From NCBI RefSeq assembly GCF_018139145.2, contig NC_059475.1:21022937-21086936 (forward strand): 64,000 bases of DNA, written 5' to 3'. A program made the translations under genes and the position numbers. The notes beneath the pieces were generated by a model. It did not search any database, had not been told where the DNA came from, and saw nothing but the letters and a program-made list of their open reading frames with translations. This document shows, one piece after another, positions 36,474-48,800 of this stretch (the first letter of the stretch is position 1; the number at the start of each line of letters is the position of its first letter). The stretch is from Gymnogyps californianus. Its lineage: Eukaryota; Chordata; Aves; Accipitriformes; Cathartidae.

Positions 36474-39400
36474 TTTACTGAGATTTAAAATTAGCCAGGA
36501 GACATATCTCACAAGGTTGTTAAAGCCTATGACATCTTCGGGGAACAGAAAAGTCCCGTTTCTAGCATTTCCTCTTTCTAAAACTTATTTCCTTTTTTGG
36601 GAGCTTTATTGTTTATCGTCAGGGTGTACCAGTTTAAGTACCCTACTTTCCCCCTACTCCCAACTATGCCGCCTCCCCCACCACCCCAGCATCATGGCAC
36701 TCTGTTGTATTGTAATGTCCCCTTATCCACTTTTGGTGTCACATTCTGTCACGCGAATGGCCTGCTGTACCACTGCCAAAAATAAATGCTGTGCTGGCCT
36801 TTCCCAAATGCGTAGGGACTCAGCTGGGTCTCCAGGACTTTTTATAGTCCTCCAGCTCAGTCCTATCTTTGGTAGCATCAGCATTTCCATAGCAACCGAC
36901 TGTGATGTCAAAGCAACATGGTTTTTTGGTGAGAACAGCAGGAAGCAATGAACTCTTCATAAGCAAAGATTCAATTTTCATGCAAATGTCTCTCATAATG
37001 TCTGCCACCACCGCTGTTTATGGTTCTAATCCTAATTACCTCACTGTTACCTTGCTGTCCCCCATCTGTCATACCCACCTGTTGCATGATCTTTAGTTAG
37101 GTAGTGCAGTGCACACTTCCTTACAGGAATATGTGTGTACTGTTGAGGAGAAAGGTGCACTTTGTTCAAAGCAAAGGGAAGCAGTAGCAGGAATGGAAGA
37201 GATGTAGCAGTAGCATTTAAATACAAACATCTTTTTTTTTTCTAAACCAGAACTAGTGTAATTGGTCAACATCAGCCATCACCAACCTTTTCAAGTGGTG
37301 GATGTTTTTCCAGTGGATGGGTAGGTTGTAGTGATGGGAACTGAGCCTGCTGACGATACTTTCCAGGACCTCTTACAAGCAGGATCTCCAGGGATCTGCA
37401 GCCCATAGGGGAAGAATCATGGATTCATACATTACACTGACAGCTCATAAGGGAACAAAGCGAACAAATGAGTTTTTAAGCCACAAAGGCTGCATTGTCC
37501 ACTTGTAGTGCTGCCACTATGCGTGTCCTCTAACCCAGAAGACGGCAATGAACAGTGAGGGATTTCACTTGTAATAGGATCTGTCTGTCTTTATTTGCAG
37601 TACTGCGTATTCCTTGGACCAAAACACTCATGTGATGGAGACTGCCTTGTGGTATTAAGGACTAACCCTGTAATTTTTAACAATTTTGATTTGTAGGACA
37701 GACTTCCCCCCCTACCGAGGGTGGAAGAAACAACATATTGTGACTTAATGCTGCAAAGAGTAGAATTTATCTACTCAGAGATCTCCTACATGTCATCCAT
37801 TTTGTTGGACTGATTGTGTTTTTTCACTTTAAGTGAAGATCTCTATCCACAACAGCGAATGGGGTTTACTCAATTCTAATTTGGGCAATAAAGAGTCAAC
37901 GTACTCCTCCCTGCCCAACCTGAATCAACAAATAAATGAGTTTACCTCCTCTTTAATTACAGGTAAGTCAGTCACTGGCTTATTGGCAGCAGAAAATGCT
38001 CTGTGGTTTCTCCTGCTTTTAATTCTCTAACACTATAAAATAAAGTAAGTACATACGTATAAAACAGAGCTGAGAGGGAAAAATGAACAACTTACTCCCT
38101 GGCCCTGCAGAGAAAAAAAGTTCACACAAAACCTCCATCTGCATTTACTACAAGGGAAGACATAGGCAGGACTCTTACTCATCTATAAATTGGCTTGCAG
38201 ACTTGCTTCTCCCCCCTCTCATAGGCACTGGCTGGTGCCCTGCATCCTCTGGTGTCATGTTGTGACCATGGGAGCGCTGGATGTGGGGCTCCCCTGCCCA
38301 GATGCGGCACATTGCAGCCCTGCACAGAAAAGGGGACGTCAGGTGCTCAGTGTCCCAAGGACAGAAGTGTCTCATACCCTCTGTACCAATCACAGGGTGA
38401 CAAGAATCTCTGCAGCTCCCATCTCATCACTGTCTGATGTGCAGCCGAGCTGTTTGCTGGGCTGAGCTGACTGCTGGCTCGAGAAGCATGCAAGACGTCT
38501 TCTGCACAGAGCAAGGCATCCTGCACAGTCTAACCTAACACCCTCAGCCTCCATTCACCTCGGTGCAGCCATTAATCCTGAAGCCTAATGATGGCCACAA
38601 ACCTGGCAATTATTCAATTAATAATTTAAAAACAAACAAATGCATTTAAACTCAGTATCATGATAGTTCCTCCCACAATATAGCTATCACTGTGTTTACA
38701 ATTTGCAAAACACTAGTGTTACAGTTGCTTATTACAGACATACTGCAGTTTATTTCAGTATTGCCACCATTTTGCAAATATACTTTTTATCTGTTGGAAA
38801 GTTTTTCAGGCAGTCTGATTACAATAATAATTATTTTAGGACAAATCAAGCAAGTCAAAACAACAAATAAATACTGATACATGTTTTATGACAAAAAATC
38901 CTTACAGAATCTAGATAGATAATATAGAATAACAAAAACTTTGCAAGCTAGTTTTTAAATTTTATGGCAAATTGATTGTTATCCCAAGAAACTTTATAAG
39001 GGTTCTGCTTCCTAGCTGTGATGTGCATGATCTTTCATTTTTATCAACATAACTTGTTTAAATCTGTGGAGAAAATGGGTGTTTCTGTGGTCCGAACACT
39101 TACACACACATTCCTTCATGCTTCTGATTAAACACCTACACCACAGACCCAGTCTAAAGAATCCATTTCAAGCTGTATACAGAAGTGAGGGACATCATAG
39201 TCATACCTCTTCATACCAACAAGACATACCTCTTCATCATTGTAAAGGAGGCCAAAACAATGCTACATGCTAATGAATTTGTGAGTGTTACTAAATTCCT
39301 TAATTACTAAATCTGGGACTGTATACCCCAAACTGATTATGTCTCCACCCAGTCTAGAGCACGTTACTCCTTGCAGCAGCAGCAGCCAATTATAAATGGG

Positions 39401-39853
39401 GGCCCAAGAAATCAAAGGCTCAGATGGCAGAGCTTAAAGGGACCAAATCTGGGGGTCAGCTGAGTTCCTAGTTAAAAACTATCATCACAATTACTAGGCC
39501 CCAGATTGCAGGCCAGGAACATTATGGTCCTGAAAACATGATGTTTTCTCCAGCTGAGCCTGAGTCACTCCAGGCTGTTTTGCAGCCACCCTGGGACATG
39601 ATGGAAGGAACATGCATTTGTCCTCTTTCTAGTCAGAGTAGGTGGACCACAGCCATCTGGGACCACGGGCAGGGAAAAACACATCCTCAAACTCCTATCT
39701 TGTGCTTCTGGGGTACACTGGCAGGATGCTGAAGTCACCTGCAATGGAGCTCTTCAGCCAGTTCCCAAAGATACCCAGCTGTAGGACTTCCCATTGGCAG
39801 CAACCCTCCATGGATTCCAAAGGGGGTTATTAGCCATCGACTGGCTGGAGAGC
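36474..39853. other. Unique noncoding sequence
   Basis: No gene seen. At 37273-37400, CAGCCATCACCAACCTTTTC followed by AAGTGGTGGATG and TTTTTCCAGTGG looks like one end of a hAT element (compare CAGGGGTCGGCAACCTTTTC), again without a findable partner end. A pyrimidine-rich C/T stretch lies at about 36640-36690. At 39202-39237, CATACCTCTTCAT occurs twice 23 bp apart. A homeodomain-word-rich AT stretch at 38565-38640 could be conserved regulatory sequence but may be chance. Confidence 0.5.
39202..39237. repeat. Short direct repeat, 13 bp twice
   Basis: CATACCTCTTCAT at 39202-39214 recurs at 39225-39237. The intervening ten bases differ, so this is either a decayed 23-bp tandem duplication or chance. 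Confidence 0.8.
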
Positions 39854-40175
39854 TGTCATGGTTTAACCCCAGCTGGCAACTAAGCACCACGCAGCCGCTC
39901 GCTCACTCCCCCCCCACCCCTGGGATGGGGGAGAGAATCAGGAAAAAAACCTCGTGAGTTGAGATAAAGACACTTTAATAGGACAGAAAGGAAAGAAAAA
40001 CAATGATAATGATAATAATAATATGACAACAGTAATACTAAAAGAATTAAACTATACAAAGCAAGTGGTGCACAATGCAATTGCTCACCACTCATTGACC
40101 GATGCCCAGTTAGTTCCCGAGCCGCGATCCGCCCCTGTTTGTATCATGCTATGAGGTATAATATGGGATTGTAGC
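39854..40175 (-). mobile_element. Truncated LTR of the same endogenous retrovirus family, reverse orientation
   Basis: It starts TGTCATGGTTTAACCCCAGC, the complement of the family U5 end, and continues through the GCACCACGCAGCCGCTCGC block, the CTCGTGAGTTGAGATAA block (complement of TTATCTCAACCCACGAG in the sister copies), an AATGATAATAATAATA stretch, and GTGGTGCACAATGCAATTGC. After the GCCGCGATCCGCCCC block similarity becomes poor, with only a decayed trace of the TATA region (TGTTTGTATCATGCTATG). The remaining U3 of about 270 bp is missing. The far boundary is therefore approximate and no target-site duplication can be recognised. It is a decayed or deleted solo LTR. Confidence 0.85.
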
Positions 40176-43100
40176 ATGACCTGCATCTGGCTGATCAGAA
40201 GCTGGTGGTTTTGTGACAGGCCACAAATAATCCTGTCCCCATATATTTGTAGAGATACCGGAATTTAATTAATTTACTCAGCAAAATTTTATTCACTTAT
40301 TCAGTTAACAAAACTGATTACAGTCATAGGATTTATTGGTTGTACTAGGTAAAGGCTCAAAGCAAAGTTTCAGTCCTGAATCTTTGGAAGTCTGGAGAGA
40401 AAAAGGGGGAAAAACGATAAATTTGGAAAATGATCCTACCTCTGAGACCAAATCCTACCCTATGTAAAAAGAAAGGCCGTGTTACTCCTGCTGGCAGCAG
40501 AAAGGCAAGCTGCAAAGATAATACAGGTAAAAGAACAAAGCTGGTAGTGCCCTGGAGGCTACTAGCAAAGGAGATATCTATAGCTGCTATACTTGTTACA
40601 TGAAGTTGACTAGGAGAAGGAGGTAGTTAGAACAAATGTCTCTGCCATCTTCAAGTATGTGCCATTTGGTGTTACTGGTATTACGTTCTCTTCTCAGCTT
40701 GTGCCTAAATGCCTGTACAATGCAGAATCCGGACACCATTTTTCTATCCTTTCCCTTGGAAATGCTCAGGACTTGGCTGACAGTTGTTGCAGAGCAGCAG
40801 TGTAACAAGCACATCTCTCCCTGTCTGCCATGTGCATCAGGAGGGAAACCAAAGCTGTCGATCTGTGTGGGATGCAACTGACACCTGATTCCTGTGCGGT
40901 ATCAATCCTGCATCCCCATTTCCCCTCTGTAAGCTCACAGCCACTAACACAAGCTGTTTTGGTATACAAGTGTAGCGGTGCTTCTGTGTCTTGCTTGAGC
41001 TGGGGGAAACAACGGCAGCAAGTTGGCAGTAGCCTTGCTGAGTATTTGCCATCCTGTTGGTTCTTCCTGAGGTGGCAGGGACCTTCTCAGACCCTGCTCA
41101 GGTGATAGGCAGGGAAGAAAACAGGGCAACTGGAGGAGCTGAGCTCCACATGTAGGATGAAGGTGGAAGATGGTGTGCCTCTCCTCTCGTTCCTAACCCA
41201 TGAGGGTCCCGTCTTGATGGCACTCCTTTTTTAGGGAGGTGAGGCCCTTTATGAAGCCTCTTCTGAGAAATTTCTCTGGGCATATGTGAGGGGACAGCTT
41301 CTGCCTTGCAGTGAGGAATGAGGTGCCTTGGTCATACAGAGGCTGACGTGTGATGCCAGAGTGCTTATATGCTGCTTGTGAAGCAAGGAAGGTTTAACTG
41401 CTTTTGGAGCTGCTTTGTTGTGTTTAGTTTTTTAGTTAAGTTTCCCTAGAATAAGAAACACCAGGAGAGGACATACTGGCCTCTGCCTGCAACTCATTTC
41501 CAGATGCCAGGATGCCCCAAGTTGCTGAGACCCAGGAGGACAGGCGCTTCAAGCGAGGTGGGAGAAAAGCATCTTCCCAGTGATCCGAACTGTTAGCGTT
41601 CAGAAACTGGTCCTGACCTCCTTGCAAGCTGTTTGGGTATGTGCTGTGGGGAAGACTTTCCCTGCTCCCTTCCAGCTTTATAATCCCATGGGCCTGTTAA
41701 TAAAAAGAAGCCACAGCACAGGACAGGCAGCTGTTGTGGTGAGACACTGCAAAAAACTTCCCCAAAAGACAATATTTATCGCAGGTAATAAAGTGGCAGT
41801 TGTAACTAAGGAGGGGTGATGTCCTTCTTCTGCAGGGCCATCAGTTTTGCACCTCTCCATCTTTTATACTTATTTCCGGGCTGCACAAGCTGGTGTGACT
41901 TGTTTGCTTAGAGGGATCGTTTTGCTTTCCACCAGAAATACCAGATGTCGCTAATTCTCTTTTACTGCTAAAGGGATGGCTCAGCTTGAGGGAAGCCTGA
42001 TACCGAAGGGTGGCCCTCAGAGTCTCCTGTCTCCTTGAGGAGCTTCCTCCACACACCTGTATGGACACACCATCCTCCTCCTTCCCTGGCTGCCTTCCCT
42101 GTGCACCCAGAGTCTGTTGTTAAGTCCCAGAGAACAATGGGATGTTGCCCATAGACAGGATGTTACCCTAAAGATGGGATGTCCTCATAAACCCACTCCA
42201 GACCAGGCCTAGCTCAGGTTGCCCTGCTAAGCTGACCATGGTCTTGCCCTGGCCTCTCTGCATGAGTAGCACTGGGGTTGACAGGTTTTGGTGTGGGTTT
42301 TTTCCACCCTCCCTGAAATAATCCAGTGATTATGGAGAATGGCAGCAGAATGGTGGCTGTGGCAAGACTAATCACGCTGGGCTGGATAAAAATGCAAGCT
42401 GGCGGTCCAGCCAGAGGATCGAGGCAGGAAGACATGATGGCTGTGGATTTGGAGCACCTTTGGGGCATGTATTTCTGTGTGAAAGGCATGAAAGAAAATG
42501 GTTATTGACTAAAAAGACCAGCTAGAAGCTCTGAGTGAGGCCTCCATTTTCGGTTATCGATCTTTATTATGGTAATGCCTGCAGGATTCAACCCTTCTGC
42601 TGGGAGTGGGGCCAAGTAAGGAACCTCACTGGTCCCTTCTGGAGCAGTTTAGAGAGGTCTCTCCTCAGCAATACAGCCTTGGCCAATGGCTGCTCTACAA
42701 ACACTAGGACAAGCCTGGCTTTCATCCCTTGCTTGTGCCAGGGCTCCTTAGGATAAAGACAGTTGCTGCATTTTGCCCACCACCCTAAAGGCATGTCTGT
42801 ATGGGGGACCAAGGGAGGAATCTGCCAGTCCATATCCACATGGCTGGGCAAAGGGAGGCATGAGACCTTTTCTTGTGGGCCACTGAACGGGAAGGAAAAA
42901 CTCAGGGAAAATCTCTTCCAGCTGCTTTTGCTCATTCACTGCTTCTGAGCAAGGCATTTTTCTCCTAGGGCACAAAGGAGGTTGGGCATATGCTCCTCAG
43001 AGCCCAACCCCACATCAAGCACAAGGAAGGTGGCTATTTGCCAACACCAGCTCCCTCTTCACAGCTGAATTCAAGGGCAGATCTACTGATTTTCTGCTGC

Positions 43101-45586
43101 CACTGAGGATATGGCAGGCTGCCTTGGAGAGCAGGCTGGTCTCTGCATGCCCAGTAAGACACATGGCCTCAGGCTGGCTGTCCCGGCTCCAGCCCCGTGG
43201 AGCTGCTGCCATCCCTGCCCTTCAGACTTTGGACTGAGCAGCTCCAATCAGCAGATTGTGAATGACTCAAATGCTTTTCATCAGCAGATGTTGAATCTTC
43301 CCCTTTCACTTTCCAGGAAGGGGGAAGAGACTGATTTATTCACTTTGCTGGGGTGGCAGAGGACAGAAACAAACTGTAAAAAGGAACAGCATATTCTCTG
43401 ACATTATTCAAATCCTGAGGCTTAATGCATGCAATCTGCCCTTCCAGGATTTCAGCCCTCTCATGAGTGATATTTTAATTTGCATCCAATTACAAATAAA
43501 GTGTGCACCATTTAACTTTCTAAGGGAACTCTGGCAAGCTGACATGTGAGATGGTCCTCGTAGCTTATTGATAAACTGGTTGTAGAAAGCTACTGCGACT
43601 GTGTGTGTGCGTGTGGTTGTATCATTGCTTCTCAGAGAGGTCAGACTGCTCATCTTTGTCATACGTTCCATGCTGCAAACTCCTTGGGGAGATTTTTGTT
43701 TTGCTGAAGCAGTGATAGAAGGGGAAAGGAGAGAGTGAGAAGTCCATTTTTTGAAAGGAACATCATGCAAATCCCCCCCACTGCGGTGCTGAAGTCCTGA
43801 GTGAAGGATTAGTTTTATTACTAATATTCCTTTTTATTACAATGATGATTAGAAGTATCAACACTTTTACCAGTCATGGTGCAAACATAATAAATTGCCT
43901 CTCCCCACCCTTCAGATTACCAATAATCTAACAACAGTCTGATCTCAGCAAATCTGAAACCATCAAGTGGCTGGGAATTTATCACCCTAGACAGAAAGAC
44001 GCAGATCACTGATCACCTCCCCCTCACATGCTCAAGCCTTTAACTCAGTCCCCTATGCAGTGACTTTTTTTGTTTAAAAACCAGAGCAAACCAAAGGTCT
44101 ATGTCATGACCCTGGATCCCATAGGACCTGGACCCCTGGGACTCTTGGTAGAGAGCATAGCCTGGTCTCCAGAAGACTTGCAGCAAATGGCATCTTGCAG
44201 CCAGGTAGGCTTCATCCCTGGGTGGGATCATCTCTCTGTCCAAAGCTGTGTGTCCTGCCAGCCCAGCCTTTTTAAAGCCTTTACTAAACAAATTCCAAAG
44301 GGATGCTGCCAGGATGCCACATTCACCACTGTTAAGATTTAATTACTTCACTTCTATTGTTTTAAGGGTATTTTCTATTTCTGCTATTATTTTTGCTGAG
44401 AAGTGGTGACAGCCACGGAGGGATCCATCTGTAAACATGCATAATTCACTCCTGGCTAAGGCCAAGACAATGCCCTTTCCTTATCTCAGACAGCGGTTGA
44501 ATTAATGGTGATGTCAGTCAACGGACTCTTGACCTTTTTGATTCTTCCCCAGCTCAGTCACAAGCCTCCAAGGAGGACATGGGTTCAAATTGGTCGTGGC
44601 CAACAGCTTTTCCAGATTTTTAGTGTGTCATGCTGATATGATTCATTTCTGCAAGCAGCCAATTTCCCAGTCCTCTGATAAAAACCCCCGCAAGCCTCAG
44701 TTCTTTCCCTGCCTTCGATAATCCAAATTTTAGCCTCTGGGGAGCTGGTAGCCCCAAATTCTGGGGCAAATGCTAATTAAACAGCTGCATTTCAGCCACG
44801 CGGGGCTTGTAACAAAAGGCAACAGCTGTGTGAGAATTTTTCCCATCTCAGTGCTGAAGTCGGTGAGCTGAGCAAAACTTTGTGCATCCCCCATTCCCTC
44901 CCCTGTGCAGGTGGCTTGCACAGTGCACAGCATCACGTGGGCCTTGGTTTTTGACCATGCTGGAGCACAACAAGCAAGGGGGACTGAAGCTGCCTTTCTG
45001 ACAAGCCAGAAAAGGTGCATCATCCTCAAATGACTCTATCCCCCTCCTGAGAGGTCAGCTCCCCACCAAAAAAAAGCCAAATCTGATGGTGCATTTCCAG
45101 AGCCTTTTGGAGATCCTTTGCTCTCCCCCTTTAACAAAGGGGATATGCTCCTTTGGGTGATGGGGAAGGCTTGAACGGGTTGATAAAAGGAGGCCTGAAA
45201 TCTCCTCTTTTTTTGAAAAGAGAAATGAAGTATTTTTTCCTCACCTTGTTTTTTTCATTACAGATAAAGCCAAGTACCACCTGGCTTTTCCTCTGAAGTG
45301 GTACAGAAATGGGTGAGCTAATACCATTATAACATTGCAGATGCCAAGAGAATTCATTTGAATGGGGACCGATGAGGAAAGAGACCCACTTAAAACCATG
45401 TTTGCTTTTGTCAACACTTAATCAATTCAGATTTTCAACAAAGAGCTGGGAGAAAAGACTCTGAAAAGAGTTCACAAGCCCTCTGGGACCACGGGGAATC
45501 TCCCACCACTCTTGCTGCACCTGAAGCTCCACGCGCCTTGATTACTTTGTCATTTTGCTTGGATGCTGCAACTGGAGCACCCAACC
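40176..45586. other. Unique noncoding sequence
   Basis: No gene recognised. Frames reach about 120 codons on overlapping strands without domain features. GC content rises compared with the first third of the window. A GT-rich patch lies at about 43600-43620. The stretch 44430-44800 is dense in transcription-factor-like words (GATGTCAGTCA, TGACCTTTTTG, CTAATTAAACAGCTG) and is a candidate conserved noncoding element, unproven. Confidence 0.5.
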
Positions 45587-45650
45587 TTGCATGAGGTGAC
45601 ACTGCAAAGCAGTGGTGAAGTCAGGACCAGAGTCCAGAACCCAGCAGCCC
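45587..45650 (-). mobile_element. MIR-like CORE-SINE relic, reverse orientation
   Basis: TTGCATGAGGTGACACTGC, AAAGCAGTGGTGAAGTCAGG and CCAGAACCCAGCAGCCCTGG line up with the reverse complement of MIR (TTGCCCAAGGTCACACAGC, AGTAAGTGGCAGAGCCGGG, CGAACCCAGGCAGTCTGG). Matches are scattered but co-linear. It is an inactive, very old copy. Confidence 0.5.
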
Positions 45651-45782
45651 TGGCAGAAAGAGGCAGGGAAACTGTTTTCTCGTCTTTCTAAAGGAGTTTC
45701 CCCCACCTATCCCGTCCTCTCTAGTCTCTGATCAGGGACTAAAGTTCAAATCTCACAGAGATTACAAATGGGGAATAATTTT

Positions 45783-45836
45783 CAGTGAGACCACAGGCAA
45801 CTTCACCTCTAATGAGCTGAGGTTTCCTGACCATGC
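45783..45836 (+). mobile_element. Possible MIR-like core relic, forward orientation
   Basis: CAGTGAGACCACAGGCAACTT, CACCTCTAATGAGCTGAGG and TTTCCTGACC parallel the forward MIR core (CTGTGTGACCTTGGGCAAGTT, ACCTCTCTGAGCCTCAG, TTTCCTCATC). It lies about 130 bp from an oppositely oriented relic, so the pair could be two insertions or one inverted copy. The match is short. Confidence 0.4.
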
Positions 45837-48800
45837 AATGCTTTGCCAAGTGATTCCCTTTCCTAAGCTCTTATTGTCCTTCTGTTTGCTGTGCCAACTG
45901 CTAGAAAATATTGTGTAATCACATCTTTTTTTGCATGTTATTACTCTGTTTTTAATTTAAAGCAGCAGAGAAGCTGAGGCAGATCTGGAGCCTGGAAGGG
46001 AACCACAGGGAAAAGCATCTGTTTGCTGCACTGCAAATGGTCCAGCATCGATTGTGACCTGTTACAGGACTGACCCCAGGCTTGTGCAGAGTGCTATCAA
46101 TCATGTCTGCTGGTCTTCTTCTGTCAACCTGTCAATATAAAGAGCAGAAAGGAAATCTAAACAGTCCTAATTACTTTCTCCTAGGCCATAGTTATAGAAC
46201 TATACCTTTATATAGAACACATACCTTTTCCATGCTAGCAGGTAATCACTGCTTATGTGGAAAGAATTAAGTGTGGCTGGCCCTTATCTCTTAACATTTT
46301 TCCCCAAGGTAAAAGTGGTGTGGCAGAGTACTTGGAGTATCAGGCAAAGCCTCCTGCAGCACTTCAGCTCAATTACATTGCCGCAGTCTCGATTGCGCCT
46401 GCTGCTGAGGATCGACCAGTTTGGCAAAGAACACGGGTCTAATTCTCCATTCCTTTATACATTGTGAATTGGTGCTTTATGCTTTGTGCAACACGAGGTC
46501 CTGCAGCTGTGGACGTGGTGGCCCTTTGCATGTAAGCAGCAGCATGCATTGCAAGGCCTCAAAGCACTGGGGCTCCCCATGGAGCCAAGGACCAGTGTTC
46601 TCTTCCCGTCCCTGGGAGCATCCCCCTATGTGGAGCCTTTGCTTCCACGTGGAGCAGCTTGCTCCTCCCTGAAAAGCACTTACCCACTCAGTGTCAATCC
46701 ATGCCCCTCAGTCTGCAGAGCCCTTTCTGCTCTGATTAACCCAAGACTACCACGTGTATCCCATGCTCAGCTTGTGGTGTCTTCTGATGATGTTCAGGTG
46801 GAAAGGCCTTGGCTTTTCCAAGTGCTCCTGACTGTTCAGGAGGGTAAATAAAGTGTTCAGATTTCCAAAACTCTTCAGCTGAGATGTCAAACAAGCAGGA
46901 GAAGACCTCCACCTCCATTGGTGGCACACCCTGGTGCAGGGTGTACCAGGGATGAACAAGTGGGTGCACAGTCTTCCTCTGTAGCATTCATTTCATCATT
47001 AGTGCAGGTAATCAGGGCACAGCAGGTGAGGAGGAACAACGCTAGGGACTTTCCTCTCAGACCAGAATAAGAAGGGTTTTAAGCTTTTTATACTGGAAAG
47101 GTGACAGGAGGGGTTAGCAGAAATCTGCCAAACTGGGACAGCCTAGTGCTACCAATTTAAAAAGAGGCAGACAAATTTCTCCCCTGTTTTCAGCATCCAG
47201 CACTGCCTCCAGCTTGGTGGTTCCCACTCAGCCTGGCCTGTTTCACAGAGATTGCATGACCTGGTGAGCTGAAAGGGAGCTTTACCCTGCTGGGGCAGCA
47301 GCAGCTCTGCTCTCAGCCAGGGAGAAAGCATGGCCAAGGAATGGGGAGATCTCCACGCTGCATGGGGGGCTGTACACTTGGGCATGGAGCAGCTCTTTTT
47401 TGCTACCCAGGAAAATGGGACATGGGAAAGCAGAGTTCTTGCAGAGTCCTGAAACACTGATATGTTCCTGTAGTCCACAGAGGGAATAAAAGGAAACTGA
47501 GGAGAAACCCTGGCAGACAAATGACAAAAAGCTACAGCAAGTCTGAAACTCCTTAGAAGAAGTAGAAGAGACCTGGAGGAAATTCCACTACTGGTTCCCT
47601 GGGTATCTGCAAGCAACAGGAGACAGAAACAGGGGAGAGGCTTCATTCCTTAGAAGAAAATCTGAGCCACTCAGTGAACCTAACACTTTGTGTAGCTCAG
47701 GCAGAAAAGGCAAGTTCCAGCTCTGCATTACACAACAGCAATCAGTGCTGGTGCAGCATAAAAACAAAGCAGAGAGTTTCACCTGAGGGTGAGGATGTCC
47801 ATCACTATCCACCAGAAAAGCACTGCGAGAGCATGAGCAGAGGCCCCAGGACAGCATGGAGAAGAGTCACAGCAGCTCATCGATTGCTCATCAAAAACAT
47901 AAATTACTTGTAACTGAAATAATGCAGTGAGGAGATAAGGGAATGCAGCATGGTGGACAGGTAGGTAAGGTAGAGCCTGAGGCCATCACCAGTGGGTGTC
48001 CCTCATTGTCTGCCAAGTCTTCTTGGAGGAGAGGGTTAAACCACGGAGATTGCTCCCAGGCAGAGAGATCTGAGGCTGCCAGTCTCAGCGAGGCCCTGGT
48101 GAAGCTAAGTCAGTTGAAACACCCCCCAAACTGGGCAGTTCCAGGAGCCCACTTGTGTGCAGCAGATACCTCCAGCAAGATTAGAGGCTCTGAGGCCAGT
48201 CTAAAACATGCAGGGACCTTCTCATGATAAAACAGCATCTGTGGATGCAGCTGACACCTGAACTCAAAACAAAAAGCAGTTTGCTGCTTCTAGTAAACTT
48301 CCCTATAGGAGAAATGCAGTTTCATCCTCCTGCCTGGCTGAATGATCTAACTAAAGCAATTCAGCTTTTGTGAAGTGTCCCTAACCAATACAGAACTAGC
48401 ATGGGCCCCCAGTGCCCAGTCCTTCTACAGAGTATCTCATTTCTGACTGATGGATCAAATCTTGGCTGTAGATTCAGCTTTGGGGCTTTCCTCCTCCTCA
48501 GAGGCCTATTGCCCTGGCTTTGCTCGTGTCCTGTGCTTTATGGTGCGAGTCTGACACTCGCTGGTTGCTTTACAGCCTTCTGTCCACTCCAGTAACACAG
48601 CTTTGCTGCACCCTCCTCCAGCCAAGCTAAGAGAGGACATAGAATCTAGTCCTCTGGCACCAGCTTATAATACCCCCATTACAGCCAGTTTTAAGTCCCA
48701 AGTGTACACAGGGCTGTAGCACCCTCATTGACAGTGCACAGTCCCACAGCATCTGAGTTGGGTGAGGGGCAGAGGGTGGTAACGGCAATGGGTCCCATCA

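Noticed and set aside
47149..47646. 165-codon minus-strand frame
   Set aside because: It overlaps other frames in a GC-richer stretch, is cysteine- and serine-rich without a domain pattern, and has no exon signals that I trust.
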